Assembly (NCBI GenBank): GCA_947495035.1
Contig: CANLXI010000018.1
Coordinates: forward strand, 82,648 to 146,647
Direction: 5' to 3'
Length of the DNA stretch: 64,000 nt
Origin: an uncultured Granulosicoccus sp.
GTDB taxonomy: Bacteria; Pseudomonadota; Gammaproteobacteria; Granulosicoccales; Granulosicoccaceae
Position 1 is the first letter of the stretch. Each line of letters begins with the position of its first letter. Position numbers and translations under genes: made by a program. Below the pieces are notes generated by a model, which worked only from the letters and a program-made list of their open reading frames with translations, had not been told where the DNA came from and did not search any database. This document shows positions 26,042 through 33,503 of this stretch, in pieces.

Positions 26042-27106
26042 TTAGCGGCTGAGGCCGAGTTCGTTCAGAATCTGATCGAGGCGTTCATGCGAGATGGCCT
26101 TGACGTCCTGGAATGAAACAGGTTTGGAATGTGCCTGAGACCAGATCGGTTGCAGATTGTCCGCAGCCTTCTCTGCCAGCGCAGAATGCTTGTCGACCCA
26201 GGATTGAAAGACTGCCTTGTTGTGCTCGGCATGCTTTTCATCGTTGATCAGTACGAACATGAGATCGATGGTATTGGCCAGATTGCGCTCGTAATCCGCC
26301 TCGGCGGCCGAGATGACTGCCGGTGTCAGAAAATCATTGTTTGCCGCAGCGGCCTGCATCAGGAAGCCGGATCTGAACAGCTCCCCCACCAGTGGTTCGA
26401 AGATGATGTTGATGGCAAAGTACTGCTCCAGGTAGTCCTCCGCCCCCATGATGGATTCGACGGCCTCTCGAGTGCCCTGCCAGATAGGATCTTCAAGCCA
26501 ACTCTTCTTGCCCAGTTCATCATCCCAGCCTTCGATATCCATGCCGATTTCCGCCAGGTACAGGGTGATGTCCTGCGACAGGCGCAATTTGTACGATGAA
26601 TTGGTCAGAGTGGCATTGTTGATCATCTGCGTGTAGCCGTAACGCTGCGCCTGCATCAGAGAAGTACCCAGCCCGAACTCGGCATGTTTCCAGGCCCCCA
26701 TATGCACTTGCAGAATCTTGTTCCAGCTCCTGTCAAAGGCCTTGTGGGCACCGGCCTTTCGGGCATTGCTGACCACTCCCTGCACCATCGTCTCGATCTT
26801 CGCCTGACGCTGGTAATGGGTTCGTTCCCATTCCTGATCGGGAGCGCGATATTCATGCCAGTTGGAACTTCTGGCTGCCGTATCCTCCTTGCGGTAGGCA
26901 CCACCACCCTTTCCGCCTTCGAACTCGATGATCCAGTTCTGGATCAGATAGCGGTCCGGGTCAGGTTGAACATCCACCGTCACATCTTCGTAGTGTGTCG
27001 CGCGCTTTCCCCTTGGTTCGAAGTAGTTGTATTTGCGGCTGCCCGAACCGACAAACTTCGCGGCACCGGCGGCTCCCGAACCGACTGAACTGGATGTAGC
27101 TACCAT
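26042..27106 (-). CDS. prmC: propane/alkane monooxygenase hydroxylase beta subunit
   Basis: About 354 residues. The block SRKYNYFEPRGKRATHYEDVTVDVQPDPDRYL is a hallmark of soluble diiron monooxygenase beta chains of the propane type. The AHKAFDRSWNKILQVHMGAWKHAEFGLGTSLMQAQRYGYTQMINNA helices follow. This subunit has no iron ligands and packs against the alpha chain. A GTG at 27118 is in frame, but the ATG at 27106 has GGAG 6 bp upstream, and I chose it. Third gene of the operon, after the reductase. Confidence 0.94.
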   Translation of the reverse strand: MVATSSSVGSGAAGAAKFVGSGSRKYNYFEPRGKRATHYEDVTVDVQPDPDRYLIQNWIIEFEGGKGGGAYRKEDTAARSSNWHEYRAPDQEWERTHYQRQAKIETMVQGVVSNARKAGAHKAFDRSWNKILQVHMGAWKHAEFGLGTSLMQAQRYGYTQMINNATLTNSSYKLRLSQDITLYLAEIGMDIEGWDDELGKKSWLEDPIWQGTREAVESIMGAEDYLEQYFAINIIFEPLVGELFRSGFLMQAAAANNDFLTPAVISAAEADYERNLANTIDLMFVLINDEKHAEHNKAVFQSWVDKHSALAEKAADNLQPIWSQAHSKPVSFQDVKAISHERLDQILNELGLSR

Positions 27107-27274
27107 GATTTTCTCCACTGGGTATTGTTTAAGGTGACCAACCTGAGCCGTATGCAGATCGACGCTTCATCAGCAGGCTCTCCACGAACGCAATTCCACA
27201 GCAGGGGCGGTCTTGCGCTGCCGAGGATCCGGCGTCCTGCCAGATGACCCAGGTCAGGAACAAACACGTGTTTT

Positions 27275-28336
27275 CTAGTGAACCGACGAGGAACCCGATG
27301 TCGGTGTGAACTTGTCAAAGAAGATTCGATCGGTTTCGAAATCGTTCATGAACAGCACTGGTGTCAGCGCTTCGATCATGGGTGGTGGTCCGCAGGCATA
27401 GACATCCCCTTCTCCCTGCACATTCAGCTCTTCCAGGCGGCGGGCCACGCACTCATGAACAAAGCCGCGTTCACCGTCCCAGGCCGAACCTTCATCCGCG
27501 TGACTGAGTACCGGAATGAATTCAACCAGTGGGTATTCATCGGTAATACGCTTGATCTCGTCGAGCATGATGAGATCATCTTCGGTACGAGCTCCATAGA
27601 AGAACAGAATCCTGCGCTCTTCACCGCTACCGAGCTGGTCGTTGAGAATGGACCAGACCGGTGACATCCCGGACCCGGCACCAACCAGAATCACCGGCCC
27701 CTCACGCTCCTCTCGCCTGAAGCACATGCCGAATGGTCCGGATATGCTGACCGAGGCACCGACACTGATACCGCCTTCATCCAGCTCATTGGAGAAGCGC
27801 CCGTCCGGATACTTCTTGATGATGAATGACAGCTTCTGTCCCTCACTGGGAGAATTGGCCATCGAGAAGGAGCGCGTGATCGTGTCTCCGTCGGCGGTCG
27901 AGACGGTAATGTCGACGTACTGTCCGGCCCAGAATTTCATCGGTGCGTCGATCTCTATCTCGACACCTCGAATATCATGCGACAGTGATCTGAAATCGAC
28001 AATCCGGCCTTCGTACTGCTTGACCGGGATCGACTTCGACAAGGCCTCTTCATCGAAGTTGAGCAGTTCGATTTCAACATCGCTGTAGGCCTTGGCACAA
28101 CACATCAGGATGTGGCCACTCTCTCGCTCGAAATCATTCAGTGCGAAGGTGGAGTACTTGAGAAGCTCCGTCTCGCCGTCCAGCTGTATGCATTTGCAGG
28201 CAGAGCATTGCCCTTCCTTGCAGCCGTGAGGCAGGGCTATGCCCTGACGAAAGGCGGCATCGAGTATCGTTTCATCTTCCTTAACCTCGAACTCCAGGCC
28301 GACTGGCTCCAACCTGACGTTATAGACTTCACTCAT
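27275..28336 (-). CDS. prmB: propane/alkane monooxygenase reductase (2Fe-2S, FAD, NADH)
   Basis: 353 residues. An N-terminal plant-type ferredoxin domain has C39, C44, C47 and C79 (HGCKEGQCSACKC, then MCC). An FAD-binding barrel contains RSFSMANSP, and a NAD(P)H domain has VILVGAGSGMSPVWSIL, FFYGARTEDDL and DVYACGPPPMIEAL. It passes electrons from NADH to the diiron hydroxylase. In mycobacterial mim and in prm clusters the reductase likewise follows the alpha gene. Confidence 0.94.
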   Translation of the reverse strand: MSEVYNVRLEPVGLEFEVKEDETILDAAFRQGIALPHGCKEGQCSACKCIQLDGETELLKYSTFALNDFERESGHILMCCAKAYSDVEIELLNFDEEALSKSIPVKQYEGRIVDFRSLSHDIRGVEIEIDAPMKFWAGQYVDITVSTADGDTITRSFSMANSPSEGQKLSFIIKKYPDGRFSNELDEGGISVGASVSISGPFGMCFRREEREGPVILVGAGSGMSPVWSILNDQLGSGEERRILFFYGARTEDDLIMLDEIKRITDEYPLVEFIPVLSHADEGSAWDGERGFVHECVARRLEELNVQGEGDVYACGPPPMIEALTPVLFMNDFETDRIFFDKFTPTSGSSSVH

Positions 28337-28396
28337 GTGTAGAAACTCCTGAAAACAAGGACTCTGCGGTGGCTGTCGACAGCGATGGGGCTGCGC

Positions 28397-28429
28397 AATG
28401 AACAGAGGTCACGAACACCTCTGCTCATT
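28397..28429 (-). promoter_or_regulatory. intercistronic hairpin between hydroxylase alpha and reductase genes
   Basis: AATGAACAGAGGT (28397-28409) and ACCTCTGCTCATT (28417-28429) pair except for one A-C mismatch, with a 7-base loop. It lies just after the prmA stop on the minus strand. It could stabilise prmA mRNA so that the hydroxylase is made in excess of the reductase. Confidence 0.6.
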
Positions 28430-28448
28430 GCCTGCAGGCAACGCCGTG

Positions 28449-30113
28449 TCAGTGACAGGGGTTGATCGTGAACCCGGCGCGATAATTCTCGATATGAGCA
28501 GCACGATCCTCCTCGCTCATGGCTCGCAGCGCCTTCAGCGGTGACGCCATCGTATGACCTCTGACGTGATCCAGAGTCCACATGTCCTTGTCATCAAAGC
28601 GCAGATGCGGCTGCGGAACCAGCGTCTTGCCATCTTCACGAACGAAGTTGAGATCCTTGATGGTGTCTGCCAGATCCCAGCCGTCGTAGAGTGTTTCCCA
28701 TTCTCGCTTGCCGGAGAACTTGCCCATGGCAGGCGTCGGCCGGCCCTGGTACTCGTCAGCGAATGCCTCTACGGCTGTCCAGCGATCCAGTTCGTGAGCG
28801 AAGGTATGCAATTCACCGTCAATCGTATCAACCACCATGTCTTCCCGAATCAGACAGGGCACCAGACATGACCAGCAACGGTGCGGATACTCATAGCCGA
28901 CCTCCTCATTGAAGATCAGAATCTTCTCGCCAGGCACACTCAGTTTCTCGTACCACTTCCAGTACTCTCCGAACTCCGCATACCAACCCGGGTACTTGTG
29001 CTCGAACCATTCGAAGTCCTTGTCGGTCTGGGCTTCGATTCTCCAGAAATTCACCGGCCAACCCACCGAGAAGAACTGTGCCACCTTGTGCACATAGCGC
29101 TTCTCGACAATTCGCTTCCAGGCTTCCTGGACATCATCGTGGTGTACCTTCACCCCGTATTTCTCGAGTGGCAGCATGTACGTGCGGTAGTAGTCTTCGA
29201 ATATCCATCGATGCCACATCTCGGCATAGGATTCCTTGTTCTTGTCACGATTGGTCGTGCCGTACTCGATGAAGGTACCCACCGCTGCATCGACAATGGC
29301 GTGGTTCTGCCAGAAGGCATAACGTAGATCACGCTCGAGCAGCAGGTGGTTGTCGGGCTCTTTCAATGCAGCCATCAGCAGTGAGTGACCGTTGCCGATA
29401 TGGCGACTCTCGTCTGACTGTACCGACAGGAATACCGTCGGCAGTGCATAGTCACCATTACGCGCAGCTTCCGATGGCATGGCCACAAACAAGGTATTGG
29501 TAAACGCGGTTTCTGCCACCACGGTCAGATACATGCAGGCTGCCGTCATGGTGTCACCCGTGATGAAGCCTTCTCCGAACTGCCGACCGATGGTTGTGGC
29601 GTAGCACTTGCCGAACGCCTCTTCGGTGATATCGAATCCGGCCGGGTCAATGTAGTTCTCCATGTACCACTTCTTCAGATTCATCTGAATGGTGGAGTGG
29701 CGAAACTCATCCACCATCTGCATGGTGAAACCGGTACGCAACTCTTCTCCGGGGGCCAGACGTGCCACCATTGCCATGGAGCGGGCAGCCGAGATTTCCG
29801 GAAAGGGGATGATCGCCAGAAACAACTTCATCCACTCGATCCAGCGTGGCTCCACGTTGCGGAACATGTCGCCTCGCAGCGCTGCATCCAGGGCACCATA
29901 GACCCGGTTGTCCTTCTCCTCTTCCATCGGGAAATAGGAACGGAGGACCTGCTTCATCGGATCACGCGGTGCCTTCGTGATCTTGTAATCGGTCGGGTAG
30001 GTACTGGCTTCCTGGACGTAGGTCGGATTCCAACCCAGATCTGCAATTTTCCTGGTCGCCTCGCCAACGGATATACCCCGTTGGGACGTAATCTTGTTTA
30101 GCGTGATCGCCAT
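28449..30113 (-). CDS. prmA: propane/alkane monooxygenase hydroxylase alpha subunit (diiron)
   Basis: 554 residues from the ATG at 30113, chosen because AAGGAGAGAG precedes it; the frame runs on to 30215 without family similarity. All six diiron ligands are present: E106, E136, H139, E201, E235, H238, with spacing identical to methane monooxygenase MmoX. The blocks RSYFPMEEEKDNRVYGALDAA, MVDEFRHSTIQMNLKKWYM and SVQSDESRHIGNG match the MimA/PrmA propane 2-monooxygenase subgroup. It hydroxylates short alkanes and possibly acetone or phenol. First gene of an eight-gene minus-strand operon. Confidence 0.95.
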   Translation of the reverse strand: MAITLNKITSQRGISVGEATRKIADLGWNPTYVQEASTYPTDYKITKAPRDPMKQVLRSYFPMEEEKDNRVYGALDAALRGDMFRNVEPRWIEWMKLFLAIIPFPEISAARSMAMVARLAPGEELRTGFTMQMVDEFRHSTIQMNLKKWYMENYIDPAGFDITEEAFGKCYATTIGRQFGEGFITGDTMTAACMYLTVVAETAFTNTLFVAMPSEAARNGDYALPTVFLSVQSDESRHIGNGHSLLMAALKEPDNHLLLERDLRYAFWQNHAIVDAAVGTFIEYGTTNRDKNKESYAEMWHRWIFEDYYRTYMLPLEKYGVKVHHDDVQEAWKRIVEKRYVHKVAQFFSVGWPVNFWRIEAQTDKDFEWFEHKYPGWYAEFGEYWKWYEKLSVPGEKILIFNEEVGYEYPHRCWSCLVPCLIREDMVVDTIDGELHTFAHELDRWTAVEAFADEYQGRPTPAMGKFSGKREWETLYDGWDLADTIKDLNFVREDGKTLVPQPHLRFDDKDMWTLDHVRGHTMASPLKALRAMSEEDRAAHIENYRAGFTINPCH

Positions 30114-30280
30114 AAGGCATCTCTCTCCTTCTGCTGAGTCCGTTAAAGCAGGGTTGATGGAAGCAGCGTTTGCTGCCGTGTCATGCGACCTGAAGTACGC
30201 GCTGTTCATCGACATAAGCAGGGGGCGATGATCTTGTCGCTCAGTTCACGACACTCACAATATTGGGGAAACAGTCATTG

Positions 30281-30296
30281 CGCAACGAGCATTCCC
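30281..30296 (-). promoter_or_regulatory. candidate prmA promoter (sigma-54-like GG-N10-GC, or overlapping weak sigma-70)
   Basis: On the minus strand a GG (30294-30295) and the GC of TTGC (30282-30283) are spaced by ten bases as in -24/-12 promoters, but the -24 box is poor. The same TTGCGC is followed after 17 bp by TATTGT, a weak sigma-70 pair. The activator encoded at 33504 lacks a normal GAFTGA loop, which argues against sigma-54 use. Either reading places the start about 150 bases before prmA. Confidence 0.3.
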
Positions 30297-30332
30297 GGGG
30301 CAGATCAGCCGGCCTGACGGAGCCATTTCCGT

Positions 30333-30427
30333 ACGCTGTAAGACGTGTGTAGCAGCATGTGTAACGAAACGTTACAGCGTGATTCTTTCTGAAACAGTTT
30401 TCAGATGGAGCGATTCACCGTGTAACA
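30333..30427. promoter_or_regulatory. cluster of TGTAAC inverted repeats, likely activator-binding sites
   Basis: TGTAACG (30360-30366) and CGTTACA (30370-30376) form a perfect 7-bp palindrome with a 3-bp spacer. A second, nested inverted repeat pairs ACGCTGTAA (30333-30341) with TTACAGCGT (30372-30380). A further TGTAACA half-site is at 30421-30427. They lie 40-130 bp upstream of the candidate prmA promoter, the usual place for bacterial enhancer-binding proteins of the AcoR type, whose gene is nearby. Confidence 0.6.
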
Positions 30428-31031
30428 CATTTCAGGTGCCATAGATGCATTATAAACGCTTCAGCATCGAACACGGAAAAACATTACAGAATGTCAATGT
30501 ATGAACAAAACCACGAAACCCGCGTATTTTCACGACTCGAATGCCTTCTGGCAGCATTTCCTCGCCTGCCAGACACTCCTTTTCACAAGCCTGTCCCTTT
30601 CATTGCGACATGCATGTCGCCGCTACCCACCCACAGGTCCGTTCATGACATGGTTGCATTGCTGGCAGAGCATCCGGATTTCGGAAAATCTGCATTTGCC
30701 ACTTCACGAACGATTCGGATTCGTATAGTCTCTGGCAAAAGCCATCACAGGACTTGTCCGCCAGGCTCCGGAAAAACAGCACGTCATGCATCGTGCCCAG
30801 AACGTTCCGACATGAACGAAGCCGTCTCACGGCAGGCTTCTACTGGCAGGCAGCCCACCATGATCTGACGAGCGCCAGCAACAGTCTTCGTGCTTCCTGG
30901 CGATAGCTCATTTACGGGGTTGGCAGCACCATGGTGGAATGGCAGCTGACAGACCGATCGCCCACTCGGTGGTCATTCTGCATCGAACGACAATCCGCAA
31001 GGGTGTCGGAATACAGCGGGGAATTGAAGCC
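30428..31031. other. intergenic region, no convincing gene
   Basis: Together with the sites above this makes a gap of about 900 bp between prmA and the divergent gene at 31032. It contains TATAAT-like sequence around 30450 on the minus strand without a matching -35. An open frame of 125 codons (30491-30868) lacks the strong G/C third-position bias of the neighbouring genes and resembles nothing known to me. Confidence 0.4.
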
Positions 31032-31310
31032 ATGTCTGATAGACCGGATGATTTGAAGAATCTGCTCATGCAGCGAATCGAACTGGTAAGCAGCCTGTCC
31101 GAGGCGACCGCCAATCATATGCGCCTGTTGCAGAAGAGCAGCGGTATCGATGTGCTGCTTCTGAAGCGAGACAGCTCAGCAGGGTCACAGCTCGCCCGGC
31201 AAGAGGCAGACGACAACATGGCCAGCAGTCAGGCAGCCATCGACTCTCTCGAAGCCAGACTTGCGGTAATAGACAGACAAATCGAATCAAACAACAACAA
31301 GGAGGCATGA
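31032..31310 (+). CDS. small coiled-coil protein of unknown function
   Basis: 92 residues, hydrophilic, predicted almost wholly helical with heptad-like spacing (LKNLLMQRIELVSSLSEATANHMRLL and SQAAIDSLEARLAVIDRQIE). I do not recognise a family. GGGGA lies about 12 bp before the ATG. The next gene begins one base after the stop behind GGAGG, so the two are co-expressed. It is the first of four unknown genes between the monooxygenase operon and its presumed activator. Confidence 0.6.
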   Translation: MSDRPDDLKNLLMQRIELVSSLSEATANHMRLLQKSSGIDVLLLKRDSSAGSQLARQEADDNMASSQAAIDSLEARLAVIDRQIESNNNKEA

Positions 31311-31311
31311 G

Positions 31312-32442
31312 ATGGCAGGCAACCGATCCCCTGGAACGTCACTATTCGAACTTCTCGCAAGAGCCTGGACCCTGGGAGAAGACGTCGCTCAGACCGCATT
31401 CAACCAGTCAGGCACCGCTGTCATCTACCGATTGCACTCGGGCAGACTGGCATTGGCCAGCAACAAGGACTCGGAGAGCCCCAGAAGCAGAACCCGCATC
31501 GAGGCCGACACCGGGCGCACAACCATTCGCCCCCGCAAGAATCCGGTGCCGGAAGCCAGAACGCTTCCTGTGAAAGCAAACCCGGCCCTGCCGGTCGTGC
31601 GATTCACTGAACAGGGTTTTCTGGCTGTCGACATCAATGGCACAGCTCACCGGGTTACTGCACAGGGTCAATGCATCGAACAAGCCCTGCAAACCGTTGG
31701 GGCGATCTGCTCGCTATGCAGTAGCCTGTCTGGCGATCTGCTGGCGATTGCCGGCACGTCAGCTATCAGTATCTACAGGACCAGCAACATGGAAGTTCTG
31801 GCTGAAATCGACCTTGATCGACATATCAGCTGCATGGCCTTCAGCAACACCGGCAACTGGCTGGCTGCCTGGGGAGAGGACACTCTGGCACTGATCGACG
31901 TGAACAATTCCAGTGTTCCCATGCGCCAGATCACGGGGATCGACTCAGCGACGCAGATCACCTGGGACAAGTCGGACAGCCATCTGGCGTGCACCGCCAG
32001 CAAGCACGCTTTCTGGATCGTCGATGTCGATACCGGCAATGTCCAGCAGGTAGACGGCTATCCGGGCGAGGTCCGAGTCGCCGCTTTCAATGATGCAGCA
32101 GGCGCGCTGGTCACCTCTGGTGCTTTTCGTGTAGCCGGGTGGTCAACGGACGATCTGCCTCATGACGATCAGCCTGGTACACCGCTGAGTACCGGCAAAC
32201 CGGGCATGGTGGTCATCAATACGGTTGCAAGCCACCCTCTTCGCAGTCTCGTGGCCGTCGGTTATCCCGATGGCCTCGTCACCATTACCAGCATCGGCAG
32301 TACTCAGGAAATGATGGTGCACAAGGAAGCAGGCACTGCAGTCAGCCAGCTGGCCTGGTCCGATACCGGTGAGCATCTGAGTATCGGATTCCAGTCAGGA
32401 AAAGCCGCGGTCGTGACCTTTCCCGACAAACTGTTCAAGTAG
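31312..32442 (+). CDS. WD40/beta-propeller-like protein of unknown function
   Basis: 376 residues, no signal peptide. From about residue 100 the protein shows repeated blades of about 40 residues with strands of the form SLSGDLLAIAGTSAISIY, SNTGNWLAAWGEDTLALIDV, DKSDSHLACTASKHAFWIVDVDTG and SDTGEHLSIGFQSGKAAVVTF. This is the spacing of WD40-like propellers. The first 90 residues are Arg/Ser/Pro-rich and probably disordered. A cytoplasmic scaffold is plausible. It begins one base after the preceding stop with GGAGG upstream. No link to alkane oxidation is documented that I know of. Confidence 0.7.
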   Translation: MAGNRSPGTSLFELLARAWTLGEDVAQTAFNQSGTAVIYRLHSGRLALASNKDSESPRSRTRIEADTGRTTIRPRKNPVPEARTLPVKANPALPVVRFTEQGFLAVDINGTAHRVTAQGQCIEQALQTVGAICSLCSSLSGDLLAIAGTSAISIYRTSNMEVLAEIDLDRHISCMAFSNTGNWLAAWGEDTLALIDVNNSSVPMRQITGIDSATQITWDKSDSHLACTASKHAFWIVDVDTGNVQQVDGYPGEVRVAAFNDAAGALVTSGAFRVAGWSTDDLPHDDQPGTPLSTGKPGMVVINTVASHPLRSLVAVGYPDGLVTITSIGSTQEMMVHKEAGTAVSQLAWSDTGEHLSIGFQSGKAAVVTFPDKLFK

Positions 32443-32473
32443 ACCAGACTTCACCACCACACAGGAGAGAACA

Positions 32474-32668
32474 ATGAGCAACACACTATCCGAGGAAGAA
32501 ATCAGCAAGGACAAGTATTTCACCGAGATCTCGCGCATTTCGGAAGACATGATCCAGGCGCACGGCAAGGATTTCGCAATGGGTGCCCTGGTGATGGCCG
32601 CCCAGTGGATCGCGCAGAATCAGCAAACCGAACCGCAGAACGAGGCAATGGCTCGAACAGCTTCTTGA
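32474..32668 (+). CDS. small acidic helical protein of unknown function
   Basis: 64 residues: acidic N terminus MSNTLSEEEISKDKYF, then a helix EDMIQAHGKDFAMGALVMAAQWIAQN. An AGGAGAG ribosome site stands 6 bp before the ATG, which supports translation. It lies 31 bp after the propeller gene and is likely the third gene of the unit. No family recognised. Confidence 0.6.
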   Translation: MSNTLSEEEISKDKYFTEISRISEDMIQAHGKDFAMGALVMAAQWIAQNQQTEPQNEAMARTAS

Positions 32669-32946
32669 GCAATACGCCGCCCTGTTCACGAACTGCGGGC
32701 ATCTGATTGTCGGGGGATGTCCTCGGTTCGTGGATTCGGTCGATTGTTCGGGACGAGGATGTGATCAGGCGTCAGTGAGGTTCGTGCATTGCTGCAGCTC
32801 GTCACATCGTGCACAACTCTATTTACTTTGCGTAACAAGTGAGATAACCTGAATTTCGCGCTTTGCGATGGGTGGTCCTGCTTGTCCACACCCCAAGTTC
32901 AGACCAGCCCCTGCATCTTAGGAGGCTGAACCACAGGACAACTTTC

Positions 32947-33429
32947 ATGGTCGACATCATCTCCAGAAAATCGGGACCGCGGCGCGAGGATATCGAAGCC
33001 CGACGAGCCATCAACAACAATTGGCCCACGATCAGCCGTCTGGCCGACCAGATCAGCAGCGGTGGTTATTCACGCTCCCGCAAGACACTTGCCGAGGCAA
33101 ACAAGGCGCCCGAACCTCTGCAGTCGAACCTGCATATTGTCGGCGCAGCGCGCAAGGAAATCGAAGCGGAACCCAGAGTGCGCATCAGCATGAACAACCG
33201 GGTGATCGTGATGGATGTACGCTCAGGCAAGCAGTTGCAATATCTCGGCGCACTGCGGGTACAGGGTGCGCAGAAATACTTTGCACTGGCAACCCGCGAT
33301 AACGGTTTCTTTGCAACCGTTGACGACGCAACCGAACAGAAACTCGCCGATCTGGACGGTGTTGTCATCGAATCCGAGGACATCCAGGACAAGTTCATTC
33401 AGGTGATCGGTAGCAGACTCGATCTGTAA
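32947..33429 (+). CDS. conserved-looking protein of unknown function, 160 residues
   Basis: Starts MVDIISRKSGPRREDIEARR. The N-terminal third is basic and helical, the C-terminal two thirds look like an alpha/beta domain (RVRISMNNRVIVMDVRSGKQLQYLGALRVQGAQKYFALATRDNGFF). A longer frame from 32863 is open, but its first residues look untranslated. A possible promoter, TTTACT, 17 bp, TAACCT, lies about 32820-32850. It ends 74 bp before the activator gene and could be its partner. Family not recognised. Confidence 0.55.
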   Translation: MVDIISRKSGPRREDIEARRAINNNWPTISRLADQISSGGYSRSRKTLAEANKAPEPLQSNLHIVGAARKEIEAEPRVRISMNNRVIVMDVRSGKQLQYLGALRVQGAQKYFALATRDNGFFATVDDATEQKLADLDGVVIESEDIQDKFIQVIGSRLDL

Positions 33430-33503
33430 ACCCGCACATATCGTGTTTTCAATGAGTATCAGGCCCACTACCGGTGACAACTTCTTACGAAGGCATCAGA
33501 AAA

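Noticed and set aside
27100..27118. GTG at 27118 as start of the hydroxylase beta gene
   Set aside because: Its second codon would consume the GGAG ribosome site that serves the ATG at 27106.
30436..30441. TGGCAC on the minus strand as a -24 box for prmA
   Set aside because: The -12 position reads ATGT rather than TTGC, and the site is too far upstream, beyond the activator-binding palindromes.
30491..30868. 125-codon open frame in the prmA upstream gap
   Set aside because: Third codon positions lack the G/C bias of real genes here, there is no ribosome site, and nothing in the protein is recognisable.
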